Positions 45,629-54,549 of a stretch of 64,000 nucleotides of DNA are shown piece after piece (positions within the stretch are counted from its first letter, which is position 1; the number at the start of each line of letters is the position of its first letter). The notes beneath the pieces were generated by a model. The model saw only the letters and a program-made list of their open reading frames with translations. It did not search any database and was not told the DNA's origin. The position numbers were made by a program, and so were the translations under genes. Location: NCBI GenBank assembly GCA_910589305.1, contig CAJUTV010000002.1, positions 186,001 to 250,000 on the forward strand, given 5' to 3'. Origin of the DNA: an uncultured Lachnospira sp. Its GTDB lineage: Bacteria > Bacillota > Clostridia > Lachnospirales > Lachnospiraceae.

Positions 45629-46555
45629 ATGATTTATAAGAATGTTTTAGAAGCGATTGGTCATACGCCTATCATACAGCTTCAACGTATGGTGCCACAA
45701 AATTATGCAAGAGTTTTAGTAAAATTTGAAGGGTTAAATGTCGGCGGTTCGATTAAGACTCGAACGGCTTATAATATGATTTGTCAGGCAGAGGAAGAAG
45801 GAATACTTGACAAAGATTCCATTATAGTGGAGCCGACAAGCGGCAATCAAGGGATTGGTCTTGCACTGGTAGGCGCAGTAAAGGGATATAAGACCATTAT
45901 TATTATGCCCGATTCTGTAAGCCATGAGCGAAAAATGTTAGTGGAGCATTATGGGGCAGAGGTGATTTTAATCCATGATGCGGGCAATATAGGAGATTGT
46001 ATTGATGAGTGTCTTAAAACCGCAATGAAAATGAAGGAAGAAAATCCACATGTATTTGTGCCGCAGCAGTTTGAAAATCAGGCAAATCCAATGGTACATA
46101 GACATCATACAGGATTGGAGATACTTGAACAAGTCGCAGGACCGATTCATGGATTTTGTTCAGGAATTGGTACAGGGGGTACGATTACAGGAATCGGTGA
46201 GACGCTAAGAGCTGTGAATCCCGATATTAAAATATGGGCGGTAGAGCCGGAAAATGCCGCTATTCTTGCAGGCGGAACGATTGGAACGCATATTCAGATG
46301 GGGATTGGCGATGGGGTGATACCAAAAGTGTTAAATCAAAAAATATATGAACATATCGCTATTATAACAGATGAGGAAGCACTGAAAACAGCGAAGGATT
46401 TATCCCAATTGGAAGGCTTGATGTGTGGCATTTCCAGCGGTACAAACGTAGCGGCAGCAATTCGCCTTGCAGGTGAGCTTGGCAAAGGAAAGACCGTTGT
46501 CACAGTACTTCCAGACACAGCAGAACGCTATTTTTCAACCCCATTATTTGAATAA
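45629..46555 (+). CDS. cysK: Cysteine synthase (O-acetylserine sulfhydrylase)
   Basis: 308 aa, fold-type II PLP enzyme. The Schiff-base lysine is K43 in GGSIKTRTA; the substrate loop is PTSGNQGIGLA and the PLP phosphate loop GIGTGGTITG, the hallmarks of CysK. It joins sulfide with O-acetylserine to form cysteine and acetate. A Gln in SGNQG in place of the usual Thr is a small departure, so a relative acting on another beta-substituted alanine cannot be excluded. ATG 45629 is preferred, with AAAGG 10 bases before it; the frame extends 13 codons upstream. No cysE is nearby. Confidence 0.88.
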   Translation: MIYKNVLEAIGHTPIIQLQRMVPQNYARVLVKFEGLNVGGSIKTRTAYNMICQAEEEGILDKDSIIVEPTSGNQGIGLALVGAVKGYKTIIIMPDSVSHERKMLVEHYGAEVILIHDAGNIGDCIDECLKTAMKMKEENPHVFVPQQFENQANPMVHRHHTGLEILEQVAGPIHGFCSGIGTGGTITGIGETLRAVNPDIKIWAVEPENAAILAGGTIGTHIQMGIGDGVIPKVLNQKIYEHIAIITDEEALKTAKDLSQLEGLMCGISSGTNVAAAIRLAGELGKGKTVVTVLPDTAERYFSTPLFE

Positions 46556-46564
46556 TTTAACCTT

Positions 46565-46651
46565 ATCAAGGAAGTCCTACGCTCCAATGGCATAGAGATA
46601 TAAGCGGGGCAAGGACTTGCTTGGCAATAGCAGCTAGGTGGTCTAAGCAAG
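46565..46651 (+). ncRNA. Candidate structured RNA, copy 2
   Basis: Same element as 39591-39676. Possible stems: AAGTCC/GGACTT (46572-46577 with 46613-46618), CCTACGCT/AGCGGGG (46576-46583 with 46603-46609, one bulge), or TGCT/AGCA (46618-46621 with 46629-46632), which changes a G-U of copy 1 to G-C; CTTGCTT/AAGCAAG (46616-46622 with 46645-46651) is an alternative. No terminator follows; the next gene starts about 150 bases on. Family not recognised. Confidence 0.45.
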
Positions 46652-46798
46652 CAGCAAGAGAAAAGAAGAACAGTCTATCCAGAATATATGAAAACGTAAA
46701 AAGACATAAAAATTAAGAAAGGAGAAGCTACTAGACAAAATATACAAAAACCAATCAGGCATAATAAAAGACAAATATTGTTTTTAGTAGCAGGGGTA

Positions 46799-49700
46799 AT
46801 GAATAAACAAACGATTTTTAAAATATTAGAGATTGAAGAGACGCGCAATGAGGCAGCAATACGCGATGCATACCGAAAAAAATTAATGGTAACAAATCCT
46901 GAAGATGACCCGCAAGGGTTTATGAAGCTGAGGGAAGCGTATGAGGAGGCGTTAAAGTGGATAAAACAAGAGGGACAAGAAGCTGAGGCGGCATCCGAAT
47001 ATAAAAAAGAAGAAAGCAAAGCATATGAAGCCCATTCCAGTGTTCCTGTTAAAGAATGGATGGATAAGGTACATGATGTGTATACATCCATTAAAAAAAG
47101 GTTTGATATAGAGCAGTGGAGAACACTTTTAGATGATGGGATTTTACAGGATTTAGAGTATGGCGAGGAGGCAAAACATACACTGTTTTTGTATTTAGCT
47201 GATTATTTTCGTTTAAACAGCGCTACATATGGATTGCTTGATACCTATTTTCATATAGCAGACAATGCAGATAGTTATAAAGAGTTTCTTCCAGAAGGAT
47301 TTGTCAATTATATTTTGAATAAAATTCAAGATAAAGAGGGCAAAAGTGATTTTGCTTATGAATGGTTTGAGGGTGATGAGTATGCGCCCTATGATGAATA
47401 TTTAGAAGGACAAGAATATTTAGAAAAACAAATTGATGAGGAAAATATTGATGAGGCACAGGATTGTCTTGATACATTAAAGGATTTTGGAATATATCAC
47501 CCATTTACCGCACTTGAGGAAGCAAGATTGTATGTGATGTTGGATAAAAAAGAAAAAGCAATAGAGCTTGCAGATAAATTGCTTAAAGAATATCCACAAA
47601 AATATCCAGACAGTATGCGTATTCCGTATAGCGTGGGGGAAATTTACTGGAAATGTGATAAAAAACAGCAAGCTGTATCCATTTTTAATATGCTGTCTGA
47701 AGAAAAAAATGATATATTTTCTAAAAAATATATTGCATTGAGCAGATGGAAAGAAGGGGATTTGCTTGGCGCTTCAAAAGCTGGCGTCAAGTATTTAAGC
47801 CATGTACAAGATGATGAATTTGAATCTGTTTTATCACAGATACAACAAGAGGCATTTGACCGTTATTATAAAGTCGAAGTGATGGACGAAGAGACGGTTC
47901 TTGGAATTTTAAAGTGCTGTTATGGATTAAGTAAAGCAGACGAGGGACTTGCTTTACTGGAAAAAAATAATCAGATATCAGCATATCAAGCGTACTTTTA
48001 TAAATATTTATTTTATAATATTAAAAAAGATTTTCATAGTGCGTTAAAAGCAGCTGTTTCTTATAATGTTGAGCTTCAAAAAGGAGGCGAGGACGAACGC
48101 AAAGAGATTCCAATGGCTTATCATTATGAGGCGGATGCCAATTATAATATTGCAAAAAGCATGGACGATGCAAGATATGCAACGAGACAGCAAAAAGCTA
48201 CACTGGTTTATGATAATTCATTTTTAGAAAAGGCTGAGGAAGCGATTGTACGAGCCATACAGTGGGACCCGGATAAGGTGATGCATAAACAGCTTTATTT
48301 TAATATTTTAATGGAGATGAAAAAATATGAGGAAGCATATCAATGTGTAGATGCTCTTTTAAAGAGTTATCCAAATTGGTATGCAGCGATAGTGCAAAAG
48401 CAGGAAGCAAGCTTTAAGACAAACAGAGCGCAGGAAGTTGTTGATTTGTATTATAGGGCAAAAGATATCTATGCCAAGGTGCCGCAAATTTATGAGCGTG
48501 CAGCAGAAACATTTAGAAGATACAACCAGATGCAGGATTTTAAGAATATACTCGATGCGGCAAAGGAAGAGGAAGTTACCAGTCCTATGCTGGAAGTGCT
48601 GGAATTAAAATATTTGTATGAGACGCATTCAGAGACGAATGTTGGAACAATCTATGACAAAGCAAAAGCGTTGGTAAAACGTTTAAAAGAACAGGAAGAA
48701 AAGCCAAGCAGAGAAGTTTTTTCTGATTTATATGGATTGCTTGGCAGAATTAGTCATTGGCTTACGAAGTATAAAGAGTCAAGGTCTTATGGAAAGTTGG
48801 CTATTAAATGTCTTCCCAATGCAGATAGTTATTATGTTTACGGCTGGATGTTAAATTTTGCAGGTAAATATGATAAGGCTGTTATTGAATTGGAATATGC
48901 AAAAAGTATATGTGATGATGAATATTTAAAAATTGATATTATGTACAAATTGTGTGATTGTTATTATGAACTTATGGAAGAAAAAGAAAGCGATTATTAT
49001 GCAAAAAAAGTGATTGATGTAAGTTCTATGCTGATTCAATATGATTATAAAACAGAAGAGTGTTATGTAAATAGATGTTTTGCATATATTGCGCTGGAGG
49101 AGTATAATAAGGTTATTGATGATGCAAAGGCAGTTTTAAAAATCAATCGTACATCCGAAAATGCTTATTATGCAATATCAAAGGCATATTTTTATTTGAA
49201 AAGCTATGATAAGGCATATTATTATATACAAAAAATTGCATCAGGAAAACAGGACAATGAGATAAGACCAAAATATAATTTGCTTAGGGCAATGATATGT
49301 GAGTTTAAAAAGAATTATGAAAAGGCAGAGAAATATTATCTGGCAGGTTTAAAGTATCATGGTAAAGATTATTATTCAGAAGATGCATTTTTAAATAAAT
49401 TAATACGATTGTATAAAAAAATGGAATATTTTGACAAAGCCAAAGAGATGATGAGAACGAAAAATTATAATTCCCTTTTTTCTTATGAATGGGAAGTTTT
49501 AAAATTAGATTACAATTATGGACTTTGTGATAAGACAGAAGTACGAAATAAAATAAAAAGACTTCTTTCAAAATGGGAAGTTTATATAAAAGGCGCTTTG
49601 CATAAGAAAAAATATTGTGAAAATATATTTTGTATAGCAAATATATATGCTTATTATTTAGATGATGCAAAGCAAGCCAATAAGTTTTATGAACTGTATG

Positions 49701-50143
49701 GAAATTTTGCAGGTGAAGAAGACGTCAATAAACATTTAATGTATTCTTATTGGGTACAAGGCAATGTATCAATGGCAAAAAAGTATGCCGATAAATTTAT
49801 GGAAGAATTGAAGCAAAAATATGCCTTTAATCCAGCACAGAGCGCAGAAGAACAATATGTAAACAATGTCTATGGACATAAGAACTGTCTGTTTGATATG
49901 GCAGTATATTATCTGTGCTATGGCAATGTGAAAAAAGCGCAGGAATATTGTAATGATATGACAGCCTGTTCGATGTGTGATGGCTGTATGAGAGAAGAAT
50001 GTGAAGATTATTATGAGCTGTTAGGTTTTCTTTATGAGGCAGAAGGCAATACAGAAAAGGCGTTGATTTGTTATAAGAGAGCAGTAGAGATTGACACAGA
50101 TAATTATGTGGCAAGATGGAAAGTAGAAAAAGGAAAGGCATAG
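46799..50143 (+). CDS. Large TPR protein with N-terminal J-like domain
   Basis: 1114 aa, cytoplasmic. Residues 1-50 resemble a J domain: IFKILEIEETRNEAAIRDAYRKKL, then NPEDDPQGFMKLREAYEEAL, but the HPD that stimulates Hsp70 is replaced by NPE. From about residue 130 on there are many TPR-like helix pairs (for example YVYGWMLNFAGKYDKAVIE and YAISKAYFYLKSYDKAYYYI), making a long superhelix. Near the C-terminus CSMCDGCMREEC gives four close cysteines, perhaps a metal site. It ends 7 bases before an Hsp70 gene, so the two likely work together. ATG 46799 starts the J-like domain; its ribosome binding site (CAGGGGT) is very close, and AAAGGAG at 46718 has no start near it. Confidence 0.75.
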   Translation: MNKQTIFKILEIEETRNEAAIRDAYRKKLMVTNPEDDPQGFMKLREAYEEALKWIKQEGQEAEAASEYKKEESKAYEAHSSVPVKEWMDKVHDVYTSIKKRFDIEQWRTLLDDGILQDLEYGEEAKHTLFLYLADYFRLNSATYGLLDTYFHIADNADSYKEFLPEGFVNYILNKIQDKEGKSDFAYEWFEGDEYAPYDEYLEGQEYLEKQIDEENIDEAQDCLDTLKDFGIYHPFTALEEARLYVMLDKKEKAIELADKLLKEYPQKYPDSMRIPYSVGEIYWKCDKKQQAVSIFNMLSEEKNDIFSKKYIALSRWKEGDLLGASKAGVKYLSHVQDDEFESVLSQIQQEAFDRYYKVEVMDEETVLGILKCCYGLSKADEGLALLEKNNQISAYQAYFYKYLFYNIKKDFHSALKAAVSYNVELQKGGEDERKEIPMAYHYEADANYNIAKSMDDARYATRQQKATLVYDNSFLEKAEEAIVRAIQWDPDKVMHKQLYFNILMEMKKYEEAYQCVDALLKSYPNWYAAIVQKQEASFKTNRAQEVVDLYYRAKDIYAKVPQIYERAAETFRRYNQMQDFKNILDAAKEEEVTSPMLEVLELKYLYETHSETNVGTIYDKAKALVKRLKEQEEKPSREVFSDLYGLLGRISHWLTKYKESRSYGKLAIKCLPNADSYYVYGWMLNFAGKYDKAVIELEYAKSICDDEYLKIDIMYKLCDCYYELMEEKESDYYAKKVIDVSSMLIQYDYKTEECYVNRCFAYIALEEYNKVIDDAKAVLKINRTSENAYYAISKAYFYLKSYDKAYYYIQKIASGKQDNEIRPKYNLLRAMICEFKKNYEKAEKYYLAGLKYHGKDYYSEDAFLNKLIRLYKKMEYFDKAKEMMRTKNYNSLFSYEWEVLKLDYNYGLCDKTEVRNKIKRLLSKWEVYIKGALHKKKYCENIFCIANIYAYYLDDAKQANKFYELYGNFAGEEDVNKHLMYSYWVQGNVSMAKKYADKFMEELKQKYAFNPAQSAEEQYVNNVYGHKNCLFDMAVYYLCYGNVKKAQEYCNDMTACSMCDGCMREECEDYYELLGFLYEAEGNTEKALICYKRAVEIDTDNYVARWKVEKGKA

Positions 50144-50150
50144 TTTTTTT

Positions 50151-51839
50151 ATGATAGTAGGAATTGATTTAGGTACCACAAACAGTTTAGTGGCATATTT
50201 TGATGAAGAGAAGGCGACAATTATACCCAATCGTTTGGGCGGGCATCTCACGCCTTCTGTGGTGGCGATTGATGAAAAGGATACCATTTTAGTTGGAGAG
50301 ACTGCCAAAGAATATGGGTTGTTGCATCCAGACAGAGTTGTGCAGGTTTTTAAGCGGACGATGGGTACAGACAAGCGTTATAAGATTGGAGACAGAGAAT
50401 TTGTATCCGAAGAATTATCCGCATTGATATTAAAGTCGTTAAAAGAGGATGCGCAGGAGTATCTTGGACAGCCTGTGACAGAGGCAGTTATCAGTGTGCC
50501 AGCGTATTTTAATGAAAAGAGACGCAAGGCGACCAAACATGCAGGCGAGTTGGCAGGCTTAAAGGTAGAGCGAATTATCAGCGAGCCGACAGCAGCAGCA
50601 GTGGCTTATGGTTTATATGAAAAAGAAAAAAATACAAGATTTCTTGTATTTGATTTAGGCGGCGGTACATTTGATGTATCTATTTTAGAGCTGTTTCAAA
50701 ATATTTTGGAAGTGCGAGCCGTTGCAGGCGATAATTATTTAGGTGGAGAAGATTTTACAGAGGTTTTAATTCGTTATTTTTTAAAGAAAACAGATATCAG
50801 CCTTGAAGAGTTGACGCCATTAGAATTAAAGAAGTTATCATTTGTTGCTGAAAATGCAAAGAAAGGTTTTTCCGATGCTGAGACAGTCACGATGGAATAT
50901 ACCTTTCGAGGAGAATTAAAAACCGTTGATGTTTCAACGAATACATATGAAAAATTATGCAGCGACTTATTTGATAAAATCAGAACACCAGTTCAACGTA
51001 GTTTATCGGATGCACATATTAAATTGTCCGATATTGACCAAGTTGTGTTGGTGGGCGGCGGTACAAAGCTGCCAATTGTGAGAACATTTATCACAAAATT
51101 ATTTAAGCAGTTTCCAAATGCACATATTAATCCTGATGAGGCAGTGGCACTTGGAGCAGCGATACAGGCGGCTATGAAAGAGCGAAAAGAAGCAGTAAAA
51201 GAAGTGATACTTACCGATGTATGTTCATTTACACTGGGAACAGAAGTCAGTGTTGAAAAAGAAAATGGTATGTATGAGAGCGGTCATTTTCTTCCTATTA
51301 TTGAAAGAAATACCATTATTCCTGTAAGCCATACAGAGCGTGTATGTACCATATATGACAATCAAACACGTATTTGTATCAATGTATTGCAGGGAGAAAG
51401 CCGGTTTGCCCGCAATAATCTTTTACTTGGCGAGTTGGAAATTGAATTGCCTAAAAATAAGGCGGGTATGGAAGCCGTTGATGTTACTTATACATATGAT
51501 GTAAATTCGCTTTTGGAAGTAGAGGCAAAAGTCGTTTCAACAGGAGAAAAGAAAAAGACAATTATCAAGGGAAAAGAAAATGAATTGACTTATGAGGAGA
51601 TGGAAGAGCGAATGAAGGAACTTTCATACTTAAAAGTCAGCCCTCGTGAGCAGGAAGAAAATAAATGGCTGCTGCTTCGAGGAGACCGCATGTATGAAGA
51701 AAGCACTGGCGAAGAACGCATTATGATAGGTATGTGGCTGCGAGATTTTGAAAAAAAATTAGATACAGGCGATAGAAATACAATTATAGATGCAAGAAAA
51801 GAGTTAAAAAGTAAATTAGAAGAACTGGAAAATTGGTAA
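50151..51839 (+). CDS. Hsp70-family chaperone (DnaK paralogue)
   Basis: 562 aa, about 50 shorter than DnaK. ATPase domain intact: GIDLGTTNSLVAY (phosphate 1), ISVPAYFNEKRRKATKHAGE, EPTAAAVAYGL, FDLGGGTFDVSI (phosphate 2) and LVGGGTKLPIV (adenosine). The beta substrate-binding domain follows (from about residue 360: TLGTEVSVEKENGMYESGHF), but the helical lid is short and differs from DnaK, without the usual EEVD-like end. It lies directly after the J-like TPR gene, so it is probably a specialised chaperone with that partner rather than the housekeeping DnaK. Confidence 0.93.
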   Translation: MIVGIDLGTTNSLVAYFDEEKATIIPNRLGGHLTPSVVAIDEKDTILVGETAKEYGLLHPDRVVQVFKRTMGTDKRYKIGDREFVSEELSALILKSLKEDAQEYLGQPVTEAVISVPAYFNEKRRKATKHAGELAGLKVERIISEPTAAAVAYGLYEKEKNTRFLVFDLGGGTFDVSILELFQNILEVRAVAGDNYLGGEDFTEVLIRYFLKKTDISLEELTPLELKKLSFVAENAKKGFSDAETVTMEYTFRGELKTVDVSTNTYEKLCSDLFDKIRTPVQRSLSDAHIKLSDIDQVVLVGGGTKLPIVRTFITKLFKQFPNAHINPDEAVALGAAIQAAMKERKEAVKEVILTDVCSFTLGTEVSVEKENGMYESGHFLPIIERNTIIPVSHTERVCTIYDNQTRICINVLQGESRFARNNLLLGELEIELPKNKAGMEAVDVTYTYDVNSLLEVEAKVVSTGEKKKTIIKGKENELTYEEMEERMKELSYLKVSPREQEENKWLLLRGDRMYEESTGEERIMIGMWLRDFEKKLDTGDRNTIIDARKELKSKLEELENW

Positions 51840-51848
51840 AAACAAAAG

Positions 51849-51942
51849 TTAAACAATTAAAATGTTTAATTGCAGAATTTGTGTCAGAGTGCTGTTTGTC
51901 ACAAACCTGTAAGAACGGTTATTTTTTGTATAAAAACAGCAC
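51849..51942 (+). promoter_or_regulatory. Inverted repeats in the leader before araD
   Basis: Two nested signals: TTAACA-type repeat TTAAACA/TGTTTAA (51849-51855 and 51863-51869), possibly an operator or terminator; and GTGCTGTTT (51889-51897) paired with AAACAGCAC (51934-51942), which encloses a weak terminator-like AACC...GGTT plus ATTTTTT (51904-51927). The arrangement could allow attenuation, but evidence is structural only. Confidence 0.35.
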
Positions 51943-51957
51943 AGAAGTGAGGAAAAA

Positions 51958-52647
51958 ATGCTTGAACAGTTAAAAGAAGATGTCTATAAAGCCAATATGG
52001 AGCTTGTTAAAAAGAATTTGGTAATATATACATGGGGTAATGTAAGTGCTATTGATAAACAGACAAATTTGGTTGTTATTAAACCAAGCGGTGTGGATTA
52101 TGAGCAGATGACACCAGATGATATGGTAGTTGTAGACCTTTCTGGAAATCGAGTAGAAGGAACATATAAGCCATCATCAGATACACCAACACATTTAGAA
52201 CTCTATAAAAAATATAATAATATAGGTAGTATTGTACATACACATTCTGTTTGGAGCGTAGCTTTTGCACAGGCAGGTATTGATATACCAGCTTATGGAA
52301 CAACACATGCCGATTATTTTTATGGGGATATACCATGTACACGTGATTTGACAAAAGAGGAAATTGAACAGGATTATGAAGTCAATACAGGCAAGGTAAT
52401 TATTGAATGTATAAAGGACAAAAATCCTATGGAGATACCAGCAATCCTTGTCAAAAATCATGGACCGTTTTCTTGGGGAACAAGTCCAGCAAATGCTGTA
52501 TATAATGCGGTTGTGATGGAGACGGTTGCCGAGATGGCATATAAAACACAAATGTTAAATCCAAGTGCAAAAAGAGCGCCACAATTTTTATTAGACAAGC
52601 ATTATTATAGAAAACATGGTGAAAATGCGTATTATGGGCAGGATTAA
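51958..52647 (+). CDS. araD: L-ribulose-5-phosphate 4-epimerase
   Basis: 229 aa, nearly the length of E. coli AraD and with its characteristic segments: TWGNVSAID, VIKPSGVDYEQMTPDDMVVVDLSG, KPSSDTPTHLELY, IVHTHSVWSVAFAQAG (zinc histidines), GTTHADYFYGDIPCTR (proton-transfer Asp region), and LLDKHYYRKHGENAYYGQ at the end. It converts L-ribulose-5-P to D-xylulose-5-P in arabinose use. These motifs favour AraD over the related L-fuculose-P aldolase. GTGAGG precedes the ATG. The FGGY kinase gene follows. araA is not in the window. Confidence 0.95.
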   Translation: MLEQLKEDVYKANMELVKKNLVIYTWGNVSAIDKQTNLVVIKPSGVDYEQMTPDDMVVVDLSGNRVEGTYKPSSDTPTHLELYKKYNNIGSIVHTHSVWSVAFAQAGIDIPAYGTTHADYFYGDIPCTRDLTKEEIEQDYEVNTGKVIIECIKDKNPMEIPAILVKNHGPFSWGTSPANAVYNAVVMETVAEMAYKTQMLNPSAKRAPQFLLDKHYYRKHGENAYYGQD

Positions 52648-52709
52648 ATGAAATATAGCAATATGAAAAATAAATTTTTTATATGCTAGATAATATTTAG
52701 CTCGTGATT

Positions 52710-52788
52710 TGTGCCTGCGCATACAATAGCAAATGGTTTAGTCAAAGCGGATATTCGCAGGTTATGGAAAGGTATGGTTATTTTTATG
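52710..52788 (+). repeat. Leader repeat, copy 3
   Basis: TGTGCCTGCGCATACAATAG, CAAATGGTTTAGTCAAAG, CGGATATTCGCAGGTTATGG, AAAGGTATGGTTATTTTTATG. It matches the leader at 44571-44643 over its whole length and ends exactly in the kinase start codon. Confidence 0.75.
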
Positions 52789-54381
52789 GGGAATAAAGAA
52801 GCAATACAAAATGGAAAAACATCGCTTGGCATTGAGTTTGGCTCAACGAGAATTAAAGCAGTTTTAAATAATGAAGAGAATATTCCAATTGCTGTTGGAA
52901 GTTATGAGTGGGAAAATCAATTAGAAAATGGAATATGGACATATCATTTAGAGGAAATTGAAAATGGGTTGAGAGCATGTTATCAAAGCCTGTGCGAAGA
53001 TGTAAAAAATCAGTATGATGAAGAATTGACAGTGATAGGCAGTATTGGCATCAGTGCTATGATGCATGGGTATATGGTATTTGACAAAGATAAAACACTG
53101 TTAGTACCTTTTCGCACATGGCGCAATGCTATTACAGAGGAAGCCGCCCAAAAGCTGACAGAACAGCTCCATTTTAATATTCCACAAAGATGGAGCATTG
53201 CACATCTGTATCAGGCAATTTTAAATCGGGAAGAACATGTAAAAGATATTGCCTTTATCACAACACTTGCAGGCTACATTCATTGGAGACTAACTGGAAA
53301 AAAGGTGCTTGGAATAGGGGATGCTTCAGGTATGTTTCCAATTGATAATAAGACGAAACAATATGATGAAGCTATGCTTCAAAAAGTGGCGGATTTAATA
53401 AAAGAATATGGGTATTCTTGGCAGATAAAAGATATCTTTCCGCAAGTGCTTGTTGCCGGTGAACAGGCAGGCACATTGACGCAGGAGGGCGCAGCATTTT
53501 TGGATGCTTCAAAAAAATTGCAGAGTGGAATACCGTTTTGTCCGCCAGAAGGCGATGCACAGACAGGTATGGTTGCGACAAACAGTGTTGCTGTCCGTAC
53601 AGGAAATGTGTCGGCAGGCACTTCTGTTTTTGCAATGGTGGTTTTAGAGAACGCATTGGACGAAGTTTATCCTGAGATTGATATGGTGGTGACTCCGACA
53701 GGAAATCATGTAGCAATGGTACATTGTAACAACTGTACATCGGATTTAAATAGCTGGGTTTCTCTGTTTGGTGAATGTTTAGAATTGTGCAATGCAAAAG
53801 TCGATAAAAATACATTGTTTGAAGTCTTGTTTAAGAGTGCGCTGAGTGCCGAAGCAGATTGCGGCGGATTGATGTCTTACAATTATCTGTCAGGGGAAAA
53901 TATAATGAATGTCAATGAGGGCAGACCACTTTTGTTCCGCTCGCCAAAAGCCGATTTGAAGCTTTCTAATTTTATGAGGACATTGTTGTATTCTTCGTTA
54001 AGTACATTAAAAATAGGCACGGATATTCTCTTTAAAAAGGAAGGTGCAAAAGTAGATAAAATATGTGCGCATGGAGGGCTTTTTAAAACGCAAGGTGTTG
54101 GACAGCGATTTCTTGCGGCAGCATTAAATGTGCCAATCACTGTACTAGATAACGCTGGTGAAGGCGGCGCATGGGGAATGGCGGTATTGGCATCCTATAT
54201 GCAAAATAAAAAAGAGAACGAATGTTTAGAGGCTTATATGGATGACAATGTATTTCAGAAAGATAATGGCAAAACAATGGCACCAGATAAAAACGATGTA
54301 GAAGGGTTTGATAAATTTGTAGAACAATATAAAAAATGTTTTGCTGTTGAAACGATGGCAATTCAGTTGATGTCAGAATAA
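52786..54381 (+). CDS. FGGY-family sugar kinase, probable L-ribulokinase
   Basis: 531 aa. FGGY kinase fold: SLGIEFGSTRIKAVL (phosphate 1), GISAMMHGYM, TGNVSAGTSVFAMV (phosphate 2 region), ICAHGGLFKTQGVGQRFLAAAL and the GEGGAWGMAVLASY end. Its place right after araD suggests it phosphorylates L-ribulose, but the family also covers xylulose, rhamnulose and fuculose kinases. ATG 52786 is chosen because the leader repeat supplies GGAAAGG; the frame is open 25 codons upstream through the repeat, which is not protein-like. Confidence 0.85.
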   Translation: MGNKEAIQNGKTSLGIEFGSTRIKAVLNNEENIPIAVGSYEWENQLENGIWTYHLEEIENGLRACYQSLCEDVKNQYDEELTVIGSIGISAMMHGYMVFDKDKTLLVPFRTWRNAITEEAAQKLTEQLHFNIPQRWSIAHLYQAILNREEHVKDIAFITTLAGYIHWRLTGKKVLGIGDASGMFPIDNKTKQYDEAMLQKVADLIKEYGYSWQIKDIFPQVLVAGEQAGTLTQEGAAFLDASKKLQSGIPFCPPEGDAQTGMVATNSVAVRTGNVSAGTSVFAMVVLENALDEVYPEIDMVVTPTGNHVAMVHCNNCTSDLNSWVSLFGECLELCNAKVDKNTLFEVLFKSALSAEADCGGLMSYNYLSGENIMNVNEGRPLLFRSPKADLKLSNFMRTLLYSSLSTLKIGTDILFKKEGAKVDKICAHGGLFKTQGVGQRFLAAALNVPITVLDNAGEGGAWGMAVLASYMQNKKENECLEAYMDDNVFQKDNGKTMAPDKNDVEGFDKFVEQYKKCFAVETMAIQLMSE

Positions 54382-54457
54382 TCCATATATGTAGTTATTT
54401 GCTGGCTTTTAGTACTATGGTACTTATCTATTGTTACTCATTGAAAAAAAGCAAAAT

Positions 54458-54510
54458 TATGGTAAAATAATCTCGGCAAAAGCCGAGCTATAAAAGTTTG
54501 CTTTGCAAAC
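54458..54510 (+). repeat. Promoter-hairpin repeat, copy 5
   Basis: TATGGTAAAATAATC (extended -10 with TAAAAT), preceded by TTGAAA at 16 bases, then CTCGGC-AAAA-GCCGAG and GTTTGC-TTT-GCAAAC (54496-54510). Both hairpins match copy 3's layout. The next gene starts 40 bases on. Confidence 0.75.
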
Positions 54511-54549
54511 GTTTAACATCTTGTTATATAAAAATAAGGAAATAAAATC

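Noticed and set aside
51958..52647. L-fuculose-phosphate aldolase instead of AraD, to go with fucO
   Set aside because: The GTTHADYFYGDIPCTR and LLDKHYYRKHGENAYYGQ segments and the length fit AraD, and fucO is 13 kb away in its own unit.
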